Notes under the pieces: model-generated
Seen by the model: only the letters and a program-made list of their open reading frames with translations
Told to the model about the DNA's origin: nothing
Databases searched by the model: none
Assembly (NCBI RefSeq): GCF_022965805.1
Contig: NC_133114.1
Span: 3,618,761 to 3,682,760, forward strand
DNA: 64,000 nucleotides
Origin: Primulina eburnea
Lineage: Eukaryota > Streptophyta > Magnoliopsida > Lamiales > Gesneriaceae
Direction of reading: 5' to 3'
Made by a program: the position numbers and the translations under genes
In this document: positions 45,399-59,909 of the stretch, piece by piece
Numbering within the stretch: position 1 is the first letter of the stretch
How the letters are laid out: each line of letters starts with the position of its first letter

Positions 45399-46726
45399 TT
45401 GGTCCTATATCCATTCGCCGCCTTTGAATTACGTCCTATATCTACATTTGAATAAACATCGCTCCTATGTATACAAAAAATTATAAGTAATGAACGTCTA
45501 AAATTTCCCTAAGTTAATTATTATTTAAATCAATACACGAGCCCTTTCCATTATTTTCAATGGGATATACACGTTTCAATCAAATTTTTCGTATCATATT
45601 ATTATTTATATTAACCCATAATAGAATTATAATATTTTACTATTAAAATGTTATTTAGTTTGATAAATTGTTATCATTATCATTAACATTGATATTGTTT
45701 TAAGTTTTACTTTTGAACGGCCTAAAATAATATTATGATGAAAAATAATAAAGTTTATTAAAAGTTATTCAACATGAAAACCTAAAAACCATGAAAATTA
45801 AGATGAATATTATAAGAAATAGCACCCTAAAACATACAATAAACAAATTATTTGATTTATTCATACTACTCATATGAGTAATGTTTTTATTCACTCAGCT
45901 TATGATACGAATTGATTTTTTAATTTATTTGTCTGAAGAGCTTGAACTGATCAACGGCTCGAAACCCTGAAAATACAATTAAAGAGTGACTGGACTTGAA
46001 ACAGCTCGATGCTGTTATTTTCTCAATCACAAAAAACTTAGACTTGAAATATTATAAATATTTTAACAATTAATTATTGTTTACGTTGTTTATGTTATTA
46101 TGATATTATTTTTTGAAATTAACTCGCATGATATAACGCTAGAATTTATATATGATAAAACTGAAGGAGCATAATTTGTTTTGTAGAAATATTTTAATAT
46201 GACTGAGGTAACTCAAATATTTCTAAATCTGTTTGTAAGCTTTTAAAAAACTAATTTTGATAGTTAAAAAAACTCAATAAACAAAATTCCAGAGTTGAAC
46301 ATCTTATAAGCTAAGCAACAACTTACGAGTTAAACCAAACAAATTCTTCTTACAAAAATGACAACTATCGAAAGTTGTAGTGTTTGGACACTAACATATT
46401 ATTTAAGTTAATAATGGAATAAAGAAAGGCAAGCCAGCTAATATGCTTAATTAACCCAAGCAAATATGTTAAGTGTTAACCCATCCTTGTACAAATGGAA
46501 CATTTTTGCTTGACTTCAGCAACTTGACAACAATAAAGAGCTAAATCTTTCTACAAATTACATATTACATGTATATCATGACAATGTCACTCCCAAGATT
46601 TCTATGGTTTCTAACTGAATAAGACACTTCTCACAATAGTTAAAATAGAATCATAGTGATCATCAACTAAGCGTAAAAATCAAACAAGAACGAGCATATC
46701 GCAATATTCTCAACGATATCTGTTGT
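45399..46726. other. Intergenic, upstream of the carboxypeptidase-like gene
   Basis: Very AT-rich, no ORF or element recognised. Confidence 0.4.
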
Positions 46727-46735
46727 TATATATAG
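46727..46735 (+). promoter_or_regulatory. TATA box candidate for the carboxypeptidase-like gene
   Basis: TATATATAG lies 55 bases before the ATG at 46782, a suitable distance for a short 5' UTR. Supported by position and sequence only. Confidence 0.45.
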
Positions 46736-46760
46736 CAAGAATTCATGAAATAACAAGTAA

Positions 46761-48831
<2,071 letters not shown>

Positions 48832-49849
48832 TCACGAGGCCGAATATCGTATGTTAACTTGCTTGTCCGATCCGAGGTTCCAACTGCTTTTATTTGGACA
48901 ATAAGATAAGATGCAAGCACCAGGAATCTTGGCAGACTCTTGTGCTTTTTTTTTTCTTTTCGTTTCTATGACAAAGAATGCTAAAAAACTACCCTCAGGC
49001 AAGCAGCAACTATCTTCATATGTAATCGAAAAACTCAATGTTTCTGATTCCAAACAACTTTCATAATCAACAAATATGTCTTTTTCTATGGTGCACCTCT
49101 TTGAATTTCAAGAACATACAAGTCTATTGATCAAGTATGATTTCAAAATTGTTTCCTCACATCACAAATGTCCCCTTGTATGGACAGCAGATAACCGAAT
49201 TAATCGTATAAGACGACGATGAAAGGTTAAGTAAGAAGTTTGTTTTCCAGGGGCACCATATGTGATCAATGCCTCAATGAACAAGATGCTCATCAAGGAA
49301 CAGAAAATGAAAAATTTTACCCTGAAACTTAAATAACTTAACTTCTGCATAAAATTTTTCCTATCAAAAACTCTTACAGTGTCATGGAACAAGGGCATAA
49401 TAATCACTACTATTTCAGAAGCAGGATCCTCGTCGCAGTGCGACTCGTTGACTCACCAGACGGGAATCTAACTAGCAATTTGTCCTCCATATCACTTATC
49501 TCCTTGTGTTTCTAAATATGATCATCTCGGATACCATTCTATCATGACACATGCCTCTAGCTCAAGCTCGAGCCTGATTGCACGATGGACTAATGCAACA
49601 ACTACTTCATTTTTCATTTTTGCTCTACAAAAATAGTTAACTCAGCACAACCAAAGCGGGAACATTATAATTTGATTGGTTGGTAGGCTGATCTTGATAC
49701 TGAATGGAGATAGGGCAAGAATTATTTTAAAACTATCGAATAACAGCTAGTAAATTGGTTGTGTGTGGGGGAAAACTGAAAAACTCATGGTTCATGAACG
49801 CAGTTTTATCTAATTAAATTCTTGTAGAAATACTGTGCCATATTAGATT
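48832..49849. other. 3' flank of the SCPL gene, then intergenic
   Basis: The 3' UTR should lie in the first few hundred bases. No further gene is visible; the ORFs here are short and lack motifs. Confidence 0.4.
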
Positions 49850-50545
49850 TATTGGTTCGATGTATGGGTATCCTAATAACTAAAATACAGGAATTTTCGT
49901 CATAAATTTTAGCTCTTTTGGTTCGATTATTTCTTTAGTAGGAAGCATGACAAAATAAGATACCGATGTGTACTTTCTTTCGAAGGAGATATACAAAAAC
50001 AAAAGTGAAATCGCACAAGAAAGAAATTTGAGATTTGGCATAAAAGAATGAAAATGCTAAATAATCAAGCTTCTTTAAATTCAAAGCAAGCTAAATTTGA
50101 ATTCAAAGAACAACATTTTTGAATTGTAAACGCATGTGTTCATTAGTTAAAAATTATTAGGTTTGATTAGTATGCAATGATGTATAATTTGTTGTTTTCT
50201 TCCATAAACTTCATCTATAAATACCCATCAAAATCCTCTCATCTACAATAATAAGTGTAGAAGTGAGATAAATGATTTAGTATGAGATTTCTTAAGGAGT
50301 GTTTATCCTTGGAATGAAAGATTAGCAGAGAGAAAATGAGTGTTAAAATCAGAGAGTTTTGAGTGAAATATTTTGTATTATCAATTCTCTTGTCTTATTT
50401 GTTATTAATAAAGCAGTGACCTCATTGATAGGTTTAGAGTGACGGAGCCCAATCTTGGAGTAAACCACTATAAATATTGGTGTTCATCTTATTTACTGTT
50501 GATATTATTTATGATGTCCCGCTATAATGTTACATTCAAATTGGG
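49850..50545 (+). repeat. Possible degraded LTR
   Basis: A TATA-like CTATAAATACCC at 50215 followed by a leader with GAGAGAAAATGAG, AATAAAGCAGTGACC and GGAGTAAACCACTATAAATATTGG, and a TTACA end near 50533, resembles a promoter-R-U5 layout. No partner LTR or PBS is found. Confidence 0.3.
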
Positions 50546-51159
50546 TAAATGAAAATTAGAATTAAATGAAAATTTGAAAATTTAACTTTTTTTATCTTTT
50601 ATTGTTTGATTATATTTTATAATTATAGAAACTAAGGTTGCCGCCACGCCACAAAATTTGAACCTTAATAATATTAATCTAAAAAAAACTTACTTTATTA
50701 TTTACTATTATTAAATTATATATACATACGAGTTGTGTCATGTGTGGGACAAAAGAGGAGGAGGACCCGCCTAAGCACCGACCCTCAACCTCTTGACATA
50801 AGAACTTGAGGGGTGGCGGCCTTGTACGTGACAAAATCGTACGATTGTGCCTTATGTGTTCTGGGGTGATTCCATGGGCGAAGATTCGACCAATTTTGGC
50901 AATGAAACAAATGGGTACTGGACAAGCTAGCCATTGCGTCCTGTTCAACAGTTTAACATCAATGGTATAACATCAATGCTTGGAACAATTGTAGAATTCC
51001 ATTCTCTTTTCAATTTCTTGTTTTTTGAATATTTGACTATTATATAAACAAATTTTATGAGTGATGATGATGCGTGAGTAGGCTTGAGTGGGCAATCTAC
51101 CGAGCAGAGATGTGTACTCTCCCTGTAAAGATTTTGACATGTTGGGATGAGTTTGTCCT
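50546..51159. other. Intergenic, no gene seen
   Basis: Includes a less AT-rich block at 50740-50950 whose minus-strand 89-codon ORF has no recognised domain. Nothing else is supported. Confidence 0.35.
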
Positions 51160-51395
51160 GACCTGATGAGATGAGCCCGGGTGGTCTGGCCTGATGGATT
51201 ACCTTGACTGGTATGGCATGTCCTGGTCTGTCCTGGTGATCTACCCTGCTCTACCGAGTGGTCTGTCCTGGTGATCTGGCCTGGTCTCCCGGGTGGTATG
51301 GTATGGTTTGTCCGCTTGATCTATCATGCTCTCCCGGGTGGCCTGTCCTGGTCTACCAGGTAATATGGCCTGGTCTGCTCGTGTGATCTGGCCTA
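51160..51395 (+). repeat. Degenerate minisatellite rich in CCTGGTCTG/GTGATCTGGCC words
   Basis: Words such as CCTGGTCTG, TGTCCTGGTGATCT and CTCCCGGGTGG recur at irregular 20-40 base steps. The GC content is far above the flanks. The proline/arginine/glycine-rich antisense ORF here is a repeat artefact. Confidence 0.7.
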
Positions 51396-51944
51396 CCTTT
51401 GTGGGATGACCTTGGGTCAGACAATCTACACACACTTAACAAGATAACGTTAGTGGAGTGCCGGAAGGGTTTCGGGCGTAGCCACTTCGAAGCTCAAGTA
51501 AGTATAAGATTCACTAAGTAGAGAGATAAATTTTTGTATGCAGTAGATTGTCGTATCTCAAATGAGTAAACCTGAGTATTTATAGGAGAGAAGATGACCT
51601 CGCTTACAGTGCATGTATATTATTCCTGATTAGACCAACTACCCATGCCCTGTCATCTGGTAGTAGGTATAGCGACCCATACTGTTCGGTTCTTGTCATG
51701 GGCACTGATTGTCATGCTAATTATGCATGGTGACTTACTGGTCGGGTGACCTGAACCCTGGCAGGGTTGGAGGACCCTGGCCGGGCGAAAGAACCCTGGC
51801 CGGGTAAGAGCACCCTTGTCGGGCGAAAGTACTCTGTCTAAACTTTACCTATGCTATACTCTTGAGTGCAACTCGGAATTTGACTCGTTTAAGTTTCCTC
51901 TTTCCGCCCGAGTCAAAGAATGATCCAAGCTCTTTCCAGGGTAT
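51396..51944. other. Intergenic with a short GC-rich repeat
   Basis: At about 51735-51830 the word ACCCTGGCCGGG(C/T)(G/A)AAAG recurs three or four times with variation. The rest has no recognised feature. Confidence 0.45.
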
Positions 51945-52425
51945 AAAGTGACGTATATCATATTCTTGGAATCTCCTGTTAGAATTGGATTCTCTACTCG
52001 AATACATCATCTGATTATATAACAGAAGACAAAATAACATCATCAAATTCCTACACATTTTTAGTCAACTAGTTGGGAATATTACCTGATTATAAAACAC
52101 GAGATTTTATACATAATCGGAGAGAACTACACTGGTCATTACGTACCTCATCTTGCTGATTTAATCATTATAAACAACAGAATCACAAACCAACCAGTCA
52201 TAAACTTAAAAGGGATTGCTGTAACTTTGACTAAGAACCACATTTTTCTGTTAAAAAAACATAATAATTCAAGATTCTTATAATTAAAACGTGATTATTT
52301 TCAGATTAGGAATGCATACATTGATGCTGAAGATCCACATCATGGTGCATACGATTTCCTTTCGAGCACATGCCTTCATATCTGATGAAATCCACTAAGG
52401 CATCGCTGAAAACTTAATATGACTT
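51945..52425 (+). pseudogene. Decayed SCPL paralogue fragment (exons 3-4)
   Basis: 51945-52220 matches exon 3 of the SCPL gene at 46782-48831 and 52305-52425 matches the start of exon 4. An intron with GT...AG ends lies between them at the same site, so it arose by DNA duplication and not by retrocopy. Damage seen: a TAG in place of a Trp codon (about 52070), a small insertion before the nucleophile motif, and a TAA in place of a Gln codon near 52397. The nucleophile region reads GENYTGH-like, with the catalytic serine replaced by asparagine. Exons 1-2 and 5-8 are missing. Confidence 0.88.
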
Positions 52426-52969
52426 CGATATATGATGTCATGTGTAGTGTCACTTCAACATTCCATATTTAAAAAAAATCGTTGAAAATTAAAAGATAAA
52501 TGACTGCTAAAACTGAAATTTAATGACATAGCGGCAAAAAAAAAACAAATATACCAACGAACATTTCAATTTTCCTAAATTTTAAAGTTCTAAAAATATA
52601 AACTTTTAAATTTAAATAAATAGTTTTTTTACAAATATACAAAATTCTACTGTGATAAAAATGAATTTATTATCAATTAGCATGTCATATTTTTAATACA
52701 AAAACATTTTTATTCATGAATATATGAATTAATGTTGAAATTAATTGAGATTAAACATATGTAACTTGAAGGAGATTAGAACATTGGTTTTTTATTGACT
52801 TATTCCACTCTTTAAATCTTAATACCAATTTTCCTTCAAAAATTCATTTGTTAAATTCCTAGCTTTTTTTTAATGATGACGAAATAAGAATTAATTCAAC
52901 TGAAATCTCTATATAATGAGAAAAGACTGATATACTCCTGTTAATTAGTAGGGTAAATAGTTGATTAAA
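52426..52969. other. Intergenic, no gene seen
   Basis: AT-rich DNA between the SCPL pseudogene and a copia LTR. Confidence 0.4.
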
Positions 52970-53294
52970 ATATGTGCTTTTTCTTCAGCTATTCTAGTCT
53001 TCGATCACATATAATATCAAAAACAAATTACATATACTACCTCTGTGATATCTTGATTTTGCTCGAATCCTTCTGTCCAATAAATTGTATTTTTTTGGTT
53101 TTCGAAAGAATGTTTTGTTCGTTGCTTTCTCATTCTCAATCGTCAGAATATATCCTCAAGATTGTAGCATAATTCTAGGCTACAAAACAGGAAACTAACA
53201 ATATACATTGAATGATTTTAGGCTAGAGAATAGGAGGCTAATTAGACGGCTAACAATATACATTGACTTTTCAAAATATTTACTATATTTAACA
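52970..53294 (-). repeat. 3' LTR of the minus-strand copia element
   Basis: On the minus strand it starts TGTTAAATATAG at 53294, directly after a GCGGGGGAG polypurine tract (53305-53296). The far end is uncertain; I place it near 52970 from the loss of LTR-like text. Confidence 0.55.
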
Positions 53295-53309
53295 CTCCCC
53301 CGCAGTTGA

Positions 53310-55609
53310 AACGGGAGGTTTACGAACGCTGAGACTGTCCCGAAAATCTTCAAATAACATCTGTGGCAAACTCTTAGTGAAAATATCTGCTATTTGATAA
53401 TGGGAAGGGACATGGAGAACGCGGTCTTGTCCTCGTGCAACCTTCTCTCGGACAAAATGGATATCCATTTCTATATGCTTTGTACGTTGATGTTGAACTG
53501 GATTACCCGACAAATAAATAGCACTGACATTGTCACAATACACCAAAGTAGCTTTCTTAACCGGAGAATGCAACTCTAAGAGAAGGTTTCAAAGCCAGCA
53601 TGACTCAGAAACCACATTCGCTACCCCACGATACTCGGCCTCGGCACTAGAACGAGACAATGTGGGTTGACGCTTTGATGACCAAGAGACCAAGTTGTCC
53701 CCTAAAAATACACAATAACCAGATGTAGATCTCCTCGTATCAGGGCACCCACCCCAATCCGCATCAGTGTAGGATACCAGAGAGGAAAAAGATGATGGAT
53801 ACAAATGTAGGCCATGATTTAATGTACCCTGAACATATATAATAATCCGTTTGAGAGCAGACATATGGTCCATCCTTGGATCATGCATATGTAGACAAAT
53901 CTGTTGGACGGCATACGAGATATCCGGCCTCGTGAAGGTAAGGTATTGTAGAGCCCTTGCAAGACTCCGATACAGAGAAGGATCATCAAAGGGAGCACTA
54001 GATGTAGCACTAACCTTTGATTTGGTGTCAACTGGAGTAGCCGATGATTTACAAGAGATCATTCTGGCACGTTCAATTATATCTTCGGCATATATGCGTT
54101 GAGAAAGAACATACCACCCTTATGTCGAGTCACCACAATACCCAAAAAGTAATTCAATGGACCAAGATCCTTCATAGCAAATTCAGAACTAAGAAGATCC
54201 ATAATAAAGAACCGGAGAGCATGAGACGAAGCAGTAAGAATAATGTCATCAACATATAATAAATATAAGCCATTTCTGACCCTTTGCTGTAAATGAATAA
54301 TGAGTTGTCACACCGACTATTAGTGAAACCGATAGACATAACAAAATCAGCAAATATACCAAGCTCTGGGAGCTTGCTTAAGCCCATACAAAGACTTACG
54401 CAAGAGGAAAACATAGTCTGGATGGGTACGATCCCTATATCCCACTGGTTGATGCATATATACTGTTTCTTGAAGCTCACCATGAAGGAAGGCATTCTTG
54501 ACATCCAATTGATGGATTGGCCATGCCTTAGAAAGAGAAAGACTGAGAACAGTGCGAATAGTTGCCGGTTTGACAACCAGACTAAAAGTTTCCCCACAAT
54601 CAATGCCAACTTGTTGAGTTTTCCCATCACCTACAAGACGGGATTTATGCATCTCAAAATCACCGTTAGATTTAAATTTATGAGTACAAATCCACATAGA
54701 CCGAATAACATTAACACCAGGAGGTCGGGGCACCAAATCCCACGTCTTATTTTTCATAAGAGCATGATATTCATCATCCATGGCCATTTTCCAATTTGGG
54801 TCACGAAGTGCCGCTATTGGGTTTCGAGGCAAAGTGGACTGCGAAACCGTGGTGTGTAATGCTTGGTATTTTGGGTTGGGTTTGTAAATACCATGCTGAC
54901 TTCGAGTGACCATAGTGGGCTTAGGAAGAGGAGTATTGGGAGGAGGAGCAATGACTGGGCCTGGTGAAGGTCGGGCCGTGCGTGAGGCAGAAGGAGGAGT
55001 ATGGATTGTAGTAGGAGAGATGGGAGATGCGGAAGGAGGAGTGGTTGGGGAGGGGGGAGCTGCTGAGTCCGTTTGGGGAGGAGTGTTGGCTTGGGCTGGC
55101 GATGTGGGAAGAGGAGCAGCAGATTGTTGAAGGTGATCTAAGACATAAGAAGAGAGACCACTATCCAAAAAATCATATGTATGTGACGAAAGGGAATGCT
55201 GTGATGCATAGGGAAAGACATTCTCATCAAAAATGACATGGCGACTCATGATAATTAGACGGGATGACAAATCGCATTCATAACCACGATGATTAGGTGG
55301 AAAACCCAAAAAGACACAAGGAGTAGATCGAGGCTGCAATTTATGGATTTTAGTGGAAGGAATAAGAGGATAACATAGACACCCAAAAACCCGAAGATGA
55401 GAATATGAGGGAACCCTTTGATATAAAATTTGAAGAGAATACTTATCACCCAAAAGTTGCTCAGAAGAATATTAAGAAGATATGTTGCCATTTGTAATGC
55501 ATGATGCCAAAAGGAAGGGGGAAGGGAGGCATGAGAGAGAAGAGTGCGAGTGATATTATTGATAGACCAAATTTTCCGTTCGGCCTTTCCATTTTGAGGA
55601 TAGGTGTGA
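53310..55609 (-). pseudogene. Copia pol C-terminal two thirds (integrase end, RT, RNase H)
   Basis: Read on the minus strand from 55609: integrase end with PQNGKAERK and the [15 protein letters not shown] segment, a Pro/Ser-rich linker, then RT with [56 protein letters not shown] and a YVDD box near 54250. RNase H follows with YTDADWGGCPDTRRSTSGYC, SRSSAEAEYR (about 53630-53790) and VYCDNVSA, HYQIADIFTKSLP. Several frameshifts (near 54350, 54100 and 53590) and stops break it. It is an old copia element split by a later gypsy insertion; the remaining integrase part is at 63239-63606. Confidence 0.88.
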
Positions 55610-56317
55610 TGTGGGGACCCGGATGCTAATCAAGTTCTTAATCATCATTGGGACTAATTAATCAATTATAAAACAGGGTCTAAATTTTTTTTTTTTAAAA
55701 AAATACAAAGCGGAAACGTAATGTAATTTACTCAAATTACATATTGAACATGAACATACATCTCAGTATAAAAGTACAAGTCCTGTACAACATACATTTA
55801 TTCAACTAGGGTTTAACAACTAATATCAAGTGTCTAACCCTATCTCTAAACCAAGTCCGGAATCACCACGCTATCTGTCTTCTCTCATCCTCTTCTTGAC
55901 CCTGATCCAGCCCCACCTGTTGTCATGCACACATACAAAACAAGACAACAGCCGGATAACTCCGGTGAGATATAAATATCCCAGTATAAACAATGTAAAC
56001 ATGCAGTCATATAAAAGCATATCCGAAAGCATAAAAGAAGTATTCATAACATGTCTCAAATCAGAAACATAAATTCATATCAAACATTCAATAATCATGA
56101 ATGACATAAACAATGTAAATCAACATGTCATATCAGACTCCACTCAACCGACGCGTCGTCTCGGACTCGACTCCACTGACGCGTCGTCTCAAACTCGACT
56201 CAACTCTATCCTAGGGATCCCGATGTCTGAATATAGGTATTATATCGAATCTCAGTCGATAGGAATGAATCAATCCCTAAACGGCATCGATATAATTCCT
56301 ATATCAGTGTCTGGGCG

Positions 56318-56545
56318 AATCAGCCGCAGAATTGACGACTCAGTCAATAACCCGACGAATCAGTCGGTAATTAGGCGAATCAGCCAATAACCAGACGAAT
56401 CAGCCTGTAATTAAGCGAATCAGCTTAAGTTTAGACGAATCAGTCAATCACCCGACGAATCAGCCGGTGACTAGGCGAATCAGCCTATAATAAGACGAAT
56501 CAGTCAATAACCCGACGAATCAGCCGGTGACTCAACGACTCAGTA
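56318..56545. repeat. Array of GAATCA-loop mini-hairpins (left LTR)
   Basis: About eleven units at steps of roughly 17-22 bases. Each has the loop GAATCA flanked by short complementary arms: GGC/GCC, GAC/GTC, AGGC/GCCT, AAGC/GCTT and CCGAC/GTCGG. The arms vary between units while usually remaining paired; a few GAC/GCC units carry one mismatch. Confidence 0.8.
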
Positions 56546-57378
56546 ATCAATACAGACAGTCAGTATCTAAGCAAATCAATCAATGACTAGAGAATCAGCA
56601 GTCATTACATGCAGTGGCTATAAATCAATAGACTACAATCATCAATCTCATAAATTACAAGAATCAATGTAATAAACTAAGTATGTGATTTATGGAAACT
56701 CGAGTCAAACCTTCCTCGAGTTGTGTAATCCCAACTCAACATTAATTTATACCTTTCTTTCTGATACTCTGATTCTGTCGAAGTCTCGAACTCAAATCTG
56801 TCAATACTCAATCTGACAAGAACAATATCGAGGAGTATAATATCAATACACCACTCGAATCAAATCTGTTCTGCTCAATACTTAACCTAATTCAATATCT
56901 ATGGCATAACGGTATAATATCGATATACCCAACAATACCACATCAATCAGATATTAATTCTAATATCTCATTCTCGATAACAACTCAATTCTGATATCAA
57001 TTCTCAATCCACTCAACTCTGAAAATCATAACAATTTCATATGGTATCCGTTCCTCAGTCCGGTTTCGATTATACGATGTCTAACATGCCAAGAACATCA
57101 TATATGAATCATATCAGATTCTGACAATACCATACAAAACTTACGTCCAGTTGTAGCCTACGTCGATAGGAACACAGTACCGCAGTCGGATTCAAAATCA
57201 GACGGGCGGATTTCTCATAAATTCTAAATTCTTTACGTCAAAAAACTTGAAGCTATCTCCTCAAACCTTTCTCGTTTCTCTTGCCTGATTCTGAAGAGAT
57301 TAGCCTTTGTATGTATATATATATATCCATCTCATGCATGACAAGAACGTGGCTTCTCCAAAATTTGCCACCAAACCA

Positions 57379-57577
57379 CTCGCGCATATGCGCGCTTCAT
57401 CTCGCGCATATGCGCCAAAGATTCTGGAGCTGTCGCGCATATGCGCGCATTTTCTCGCGCATATGCGCGAGGGCTTCTGGACCCCTCGCGCATATGCGCG
57501 TGTTTCTTCGCGCATGTGCGCCGGTCATTTCTTTTGAGATGTTCGGCCGAACATCTCGAGATGTTCGGTTGAACATC
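57379..57577. repeat. CGCGCATATGCGCG palindrome array plus TTCGGCCGAA palindrome (left LTR)
   Basis: Six copies of a CGCGCATATGCGC-type palindrome (57381, 57402, 57434, 57456, 57487 and 57509, the last with CATGTG). Then comes a perfect 22-bp palindrome centred on TTCGGCCGAA (57536-57557), immediately followed by a 20-bp variant with TTCGGTTGAA (57558-57577). It lies within about 100-300 bases of the LTR start in the minus orientation, the enhancer side of U3. Confidence 0.9.
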
Positions 57578-57683
57578 TTGGCTTATATTATAACGATGCC
57601 CGACTTCTTCATTCAAGTTCGTATAACCTCAATCATGAAATTAATCAATGTCTGATTATAATACTTAATTCTCGGGCATTACA

Positions 57684-57697
57684 TTTCTCCCCCTCTT
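57684..57697 (-). other. Polypurine tract of the young gypsy element
   Basis: On the minus strand AAGAGGGGGAGAAA directly precedes the TGTAATGCCC LTR start. Confidence 0.88.
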
Positions 57698-59909
57698 AGA
57701 TCTGAGTTCGTCCTCGAACTCACAAGTAATCGATTCAGAAGAAATGTATATATAGAGTTTAAACCAAAACTCAAATATCTGATTCCGGTCTGGAATAAGA
57801 ATTCACTAAGTATAATGTCATAATACTTTTCCAATTCTTCTGACGGACTCAATCTCGCATTACTGGCTATACAATGTCCGTATAAACCAATCTACAGCTC
57901 CTCACATATCCGTATCATCAGCTGTTATCAAATCTGTTTATCTCATACCAAGACATATACAATCTTCAGTTCCATATACCAATCGTCATCATCCGACGTT
58001 GGTTTCATAAATCTGTCCATTCTGAAATGTCTTAATAGCTATTGTCATACAGTAATTCATACAGTGACAATAAGTTATATCAACTAGTGTTAACATCCAA
58101 CACTAAAGCTCTACTAATATCTTCCAATATCTGGATAACCCATTCTGTTTGCCTGTCAATCTGGGAAACCATCTAAGAGAGAGCTCATGATATACTCTAT
58201 CACGAATACAAACTCAAGCAAAATCACAATCTGACATAATCTACCGTGACATTCTGATCTTTCTGACCACTTTTCTAACATCAATCTGTGTCATTTAATC
58301 ATGTTTGTACGTTATCTGGTACAAACTAATAGATATAGATTGAACAATCTGTCAATCACAATCATATCATATTACAATCTGTAAAAATGGTGGTAATTTC
58401 ATTACGAAAGCCATAGAAATGTACTCCCATTTTTATTCAGAACTATACAAAATCTGTAATAATCTTCTGATTTCTATCTTTTTGTCTTCTTCTGTTAGCA
58501 ATTCAGACTTATCAGTACACTTTCTGCCAACATTTCTGTACAAATTCTGTTACAACTGATCTAATCTGTCTATATCACAACTATCTGTTCGAATATAATA
58601 CAGTCTCAATCATCATACTGAACACTGAATCCATGACTGTAAGCTTCTGACAATATCTGTTCTTTCTGATTCGAACTATTTGATATACACAAATCAGTTA
58701 ATAACATAAATTAAAGAAGAAATACCTACCTGGTATTCGGCTCTGACTATTACTATCAAGCTTTATTGTACAATTCTGACACATCTGACATCACAGAATA
58801 ATCAATCTCATACAACATACACAATCACATATCTGTTACTCTGATCGACACTCTGTTCTGATTATCGATATTGAGTTCTAAACATTCTAATCAGCTTTTT
58901 TGAACTGCTAACGTTTCAAAATCAGCTCTGATTCGGACGATACAACATAATCTCCGTTGTCTACAATCAGTCTCAAATACATATTCAGAATATCATCAAT
59001 ATTCAATCAGATTCAAAACATGCTAATTTCATAAACCGCAATGTCTGACACTAATGTCAACCTCAGCTGACTAATCACGGTTTAATGCTGTGAAAATCAA
59101 CGAATATATCATCTTCATATATAACACATCCGGAATGCAATCTGTCTCAATCAGGATTCACCATATCAACGGTTTCTGATATCAACTCAAAGCTAAAATC
59201 AATCTCTCTGATTGGAATCAGATCTGAAATCTTATCAGAGAAAACATCGAGAACTTTCTTATCATTGGTAAATCAGCCAATGATAGACTCAACTTCAGTA
59301 AATCAACTGAATACATAAGGAGTCATTCTGCTCCTTTCTGTAATAATCGAGTCATAGCTAGTACGAATATCAAAGGAATTCTCTATCTTATCGTACAATA
59401 TTCATTTCTTGATCATCTCAGGTCTGATTCTTACCATCTTCTGGAATTAATCTATGGTAGCTTCGTACTCGGTCAGCATATCAATATCAGTAATGCAGTC
59501 CCAAAATCAGAGAACATCAGTACAATGCAATCTACCATATGCTCTAACTCGATTTCATTCCCATCATATCGTAGTATACAAGATCTAACAGAAATCGCTG
59601 ATACAAGATCTTTTCCCAAAGGAAAGAAACAAATACTACAGTAAATAGAGACTCAACAGATAATGCATACATCAATGCAAATCTTTCAGAATAAAAGTAT
59701 ATGAAGCACCGGTACCCCTCAATACATATGCAGGATAATTAAACAAATCAGTTACCTGCAACATCATCATCTGGTGCTTCCTGAGCCTGCTCCTCGGTCA
59801 AAGCAAATACTCTGGCCTACTGTCTAGGAGGCTGGCCAACTGTCTGGCTTCCTCCTTGCCTCTGCTGTGACTGAGATGGTGCTGGCTGAGATGAAGGAAC
59901 GGCAACTGA
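57698..59909 (-). pseudogene. Ruined pol region (protease to integrase remnants)
   Basis: No ORF above background. Reading all minus frames, phrases of a Tekay-type polyprotein can still be picked out. They include the gag-protease linker with FALTEEQAQEAPDD just after gag (about 59820), a protease-RT linker with TRLLQKGAE and YSVDLLKLS and SLADLP (about 59350-59260), and an integrase start of the WEYISM type (about 58430). The tail is SSFEDELRS before the polypurine tract (about 57715). RT proper and the DTG protease site are not found. Many changes create TGA or TAG from CGA or CAG codons. Confidence 0.7.

Larger units (their letters stand above)
55610..57683 (-). repeat. 3' LTR of the young gypsy element
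   Basis: Plus-strand ends TGTGGGGACCC (55610) and GGGCATTACA (57683), about 2.07 kb. Contains the hairpin array at 56318-56545 and the CATATG/TTCGG palindromes at 57379-57577. A 24-bp segment present in the other LTR (about 62667-62690) is absent here. Confidence 0.95.

Noticed and set aside
50679..50948. 89-codon minus-strand ORF
   Set aside because: No domain, no splice context, no conserved motif and low-complexity surroundings; kept as intergenic.
51241..51435. Pro/Arg/Gly-rich ORF
   Set aside because: Produced by the degenerate minisatellite at 51160-51395.
56318..56545. CRISPR-like pattern: short repeat at regular spacing
   Set aside because: The repeat is only about 12 bases, the spacers are similar to one another, and it lies inside a plant LTR. 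CRISPR arrays do not occur in plant nuclear genomes.
57281..57655. ORFs with repeated HMR/AYAR words in both LTRs of the young gypsy element
   Set aside because: They arise from the CGCGCATATGCGCG palindromes read in several frames on both strands.
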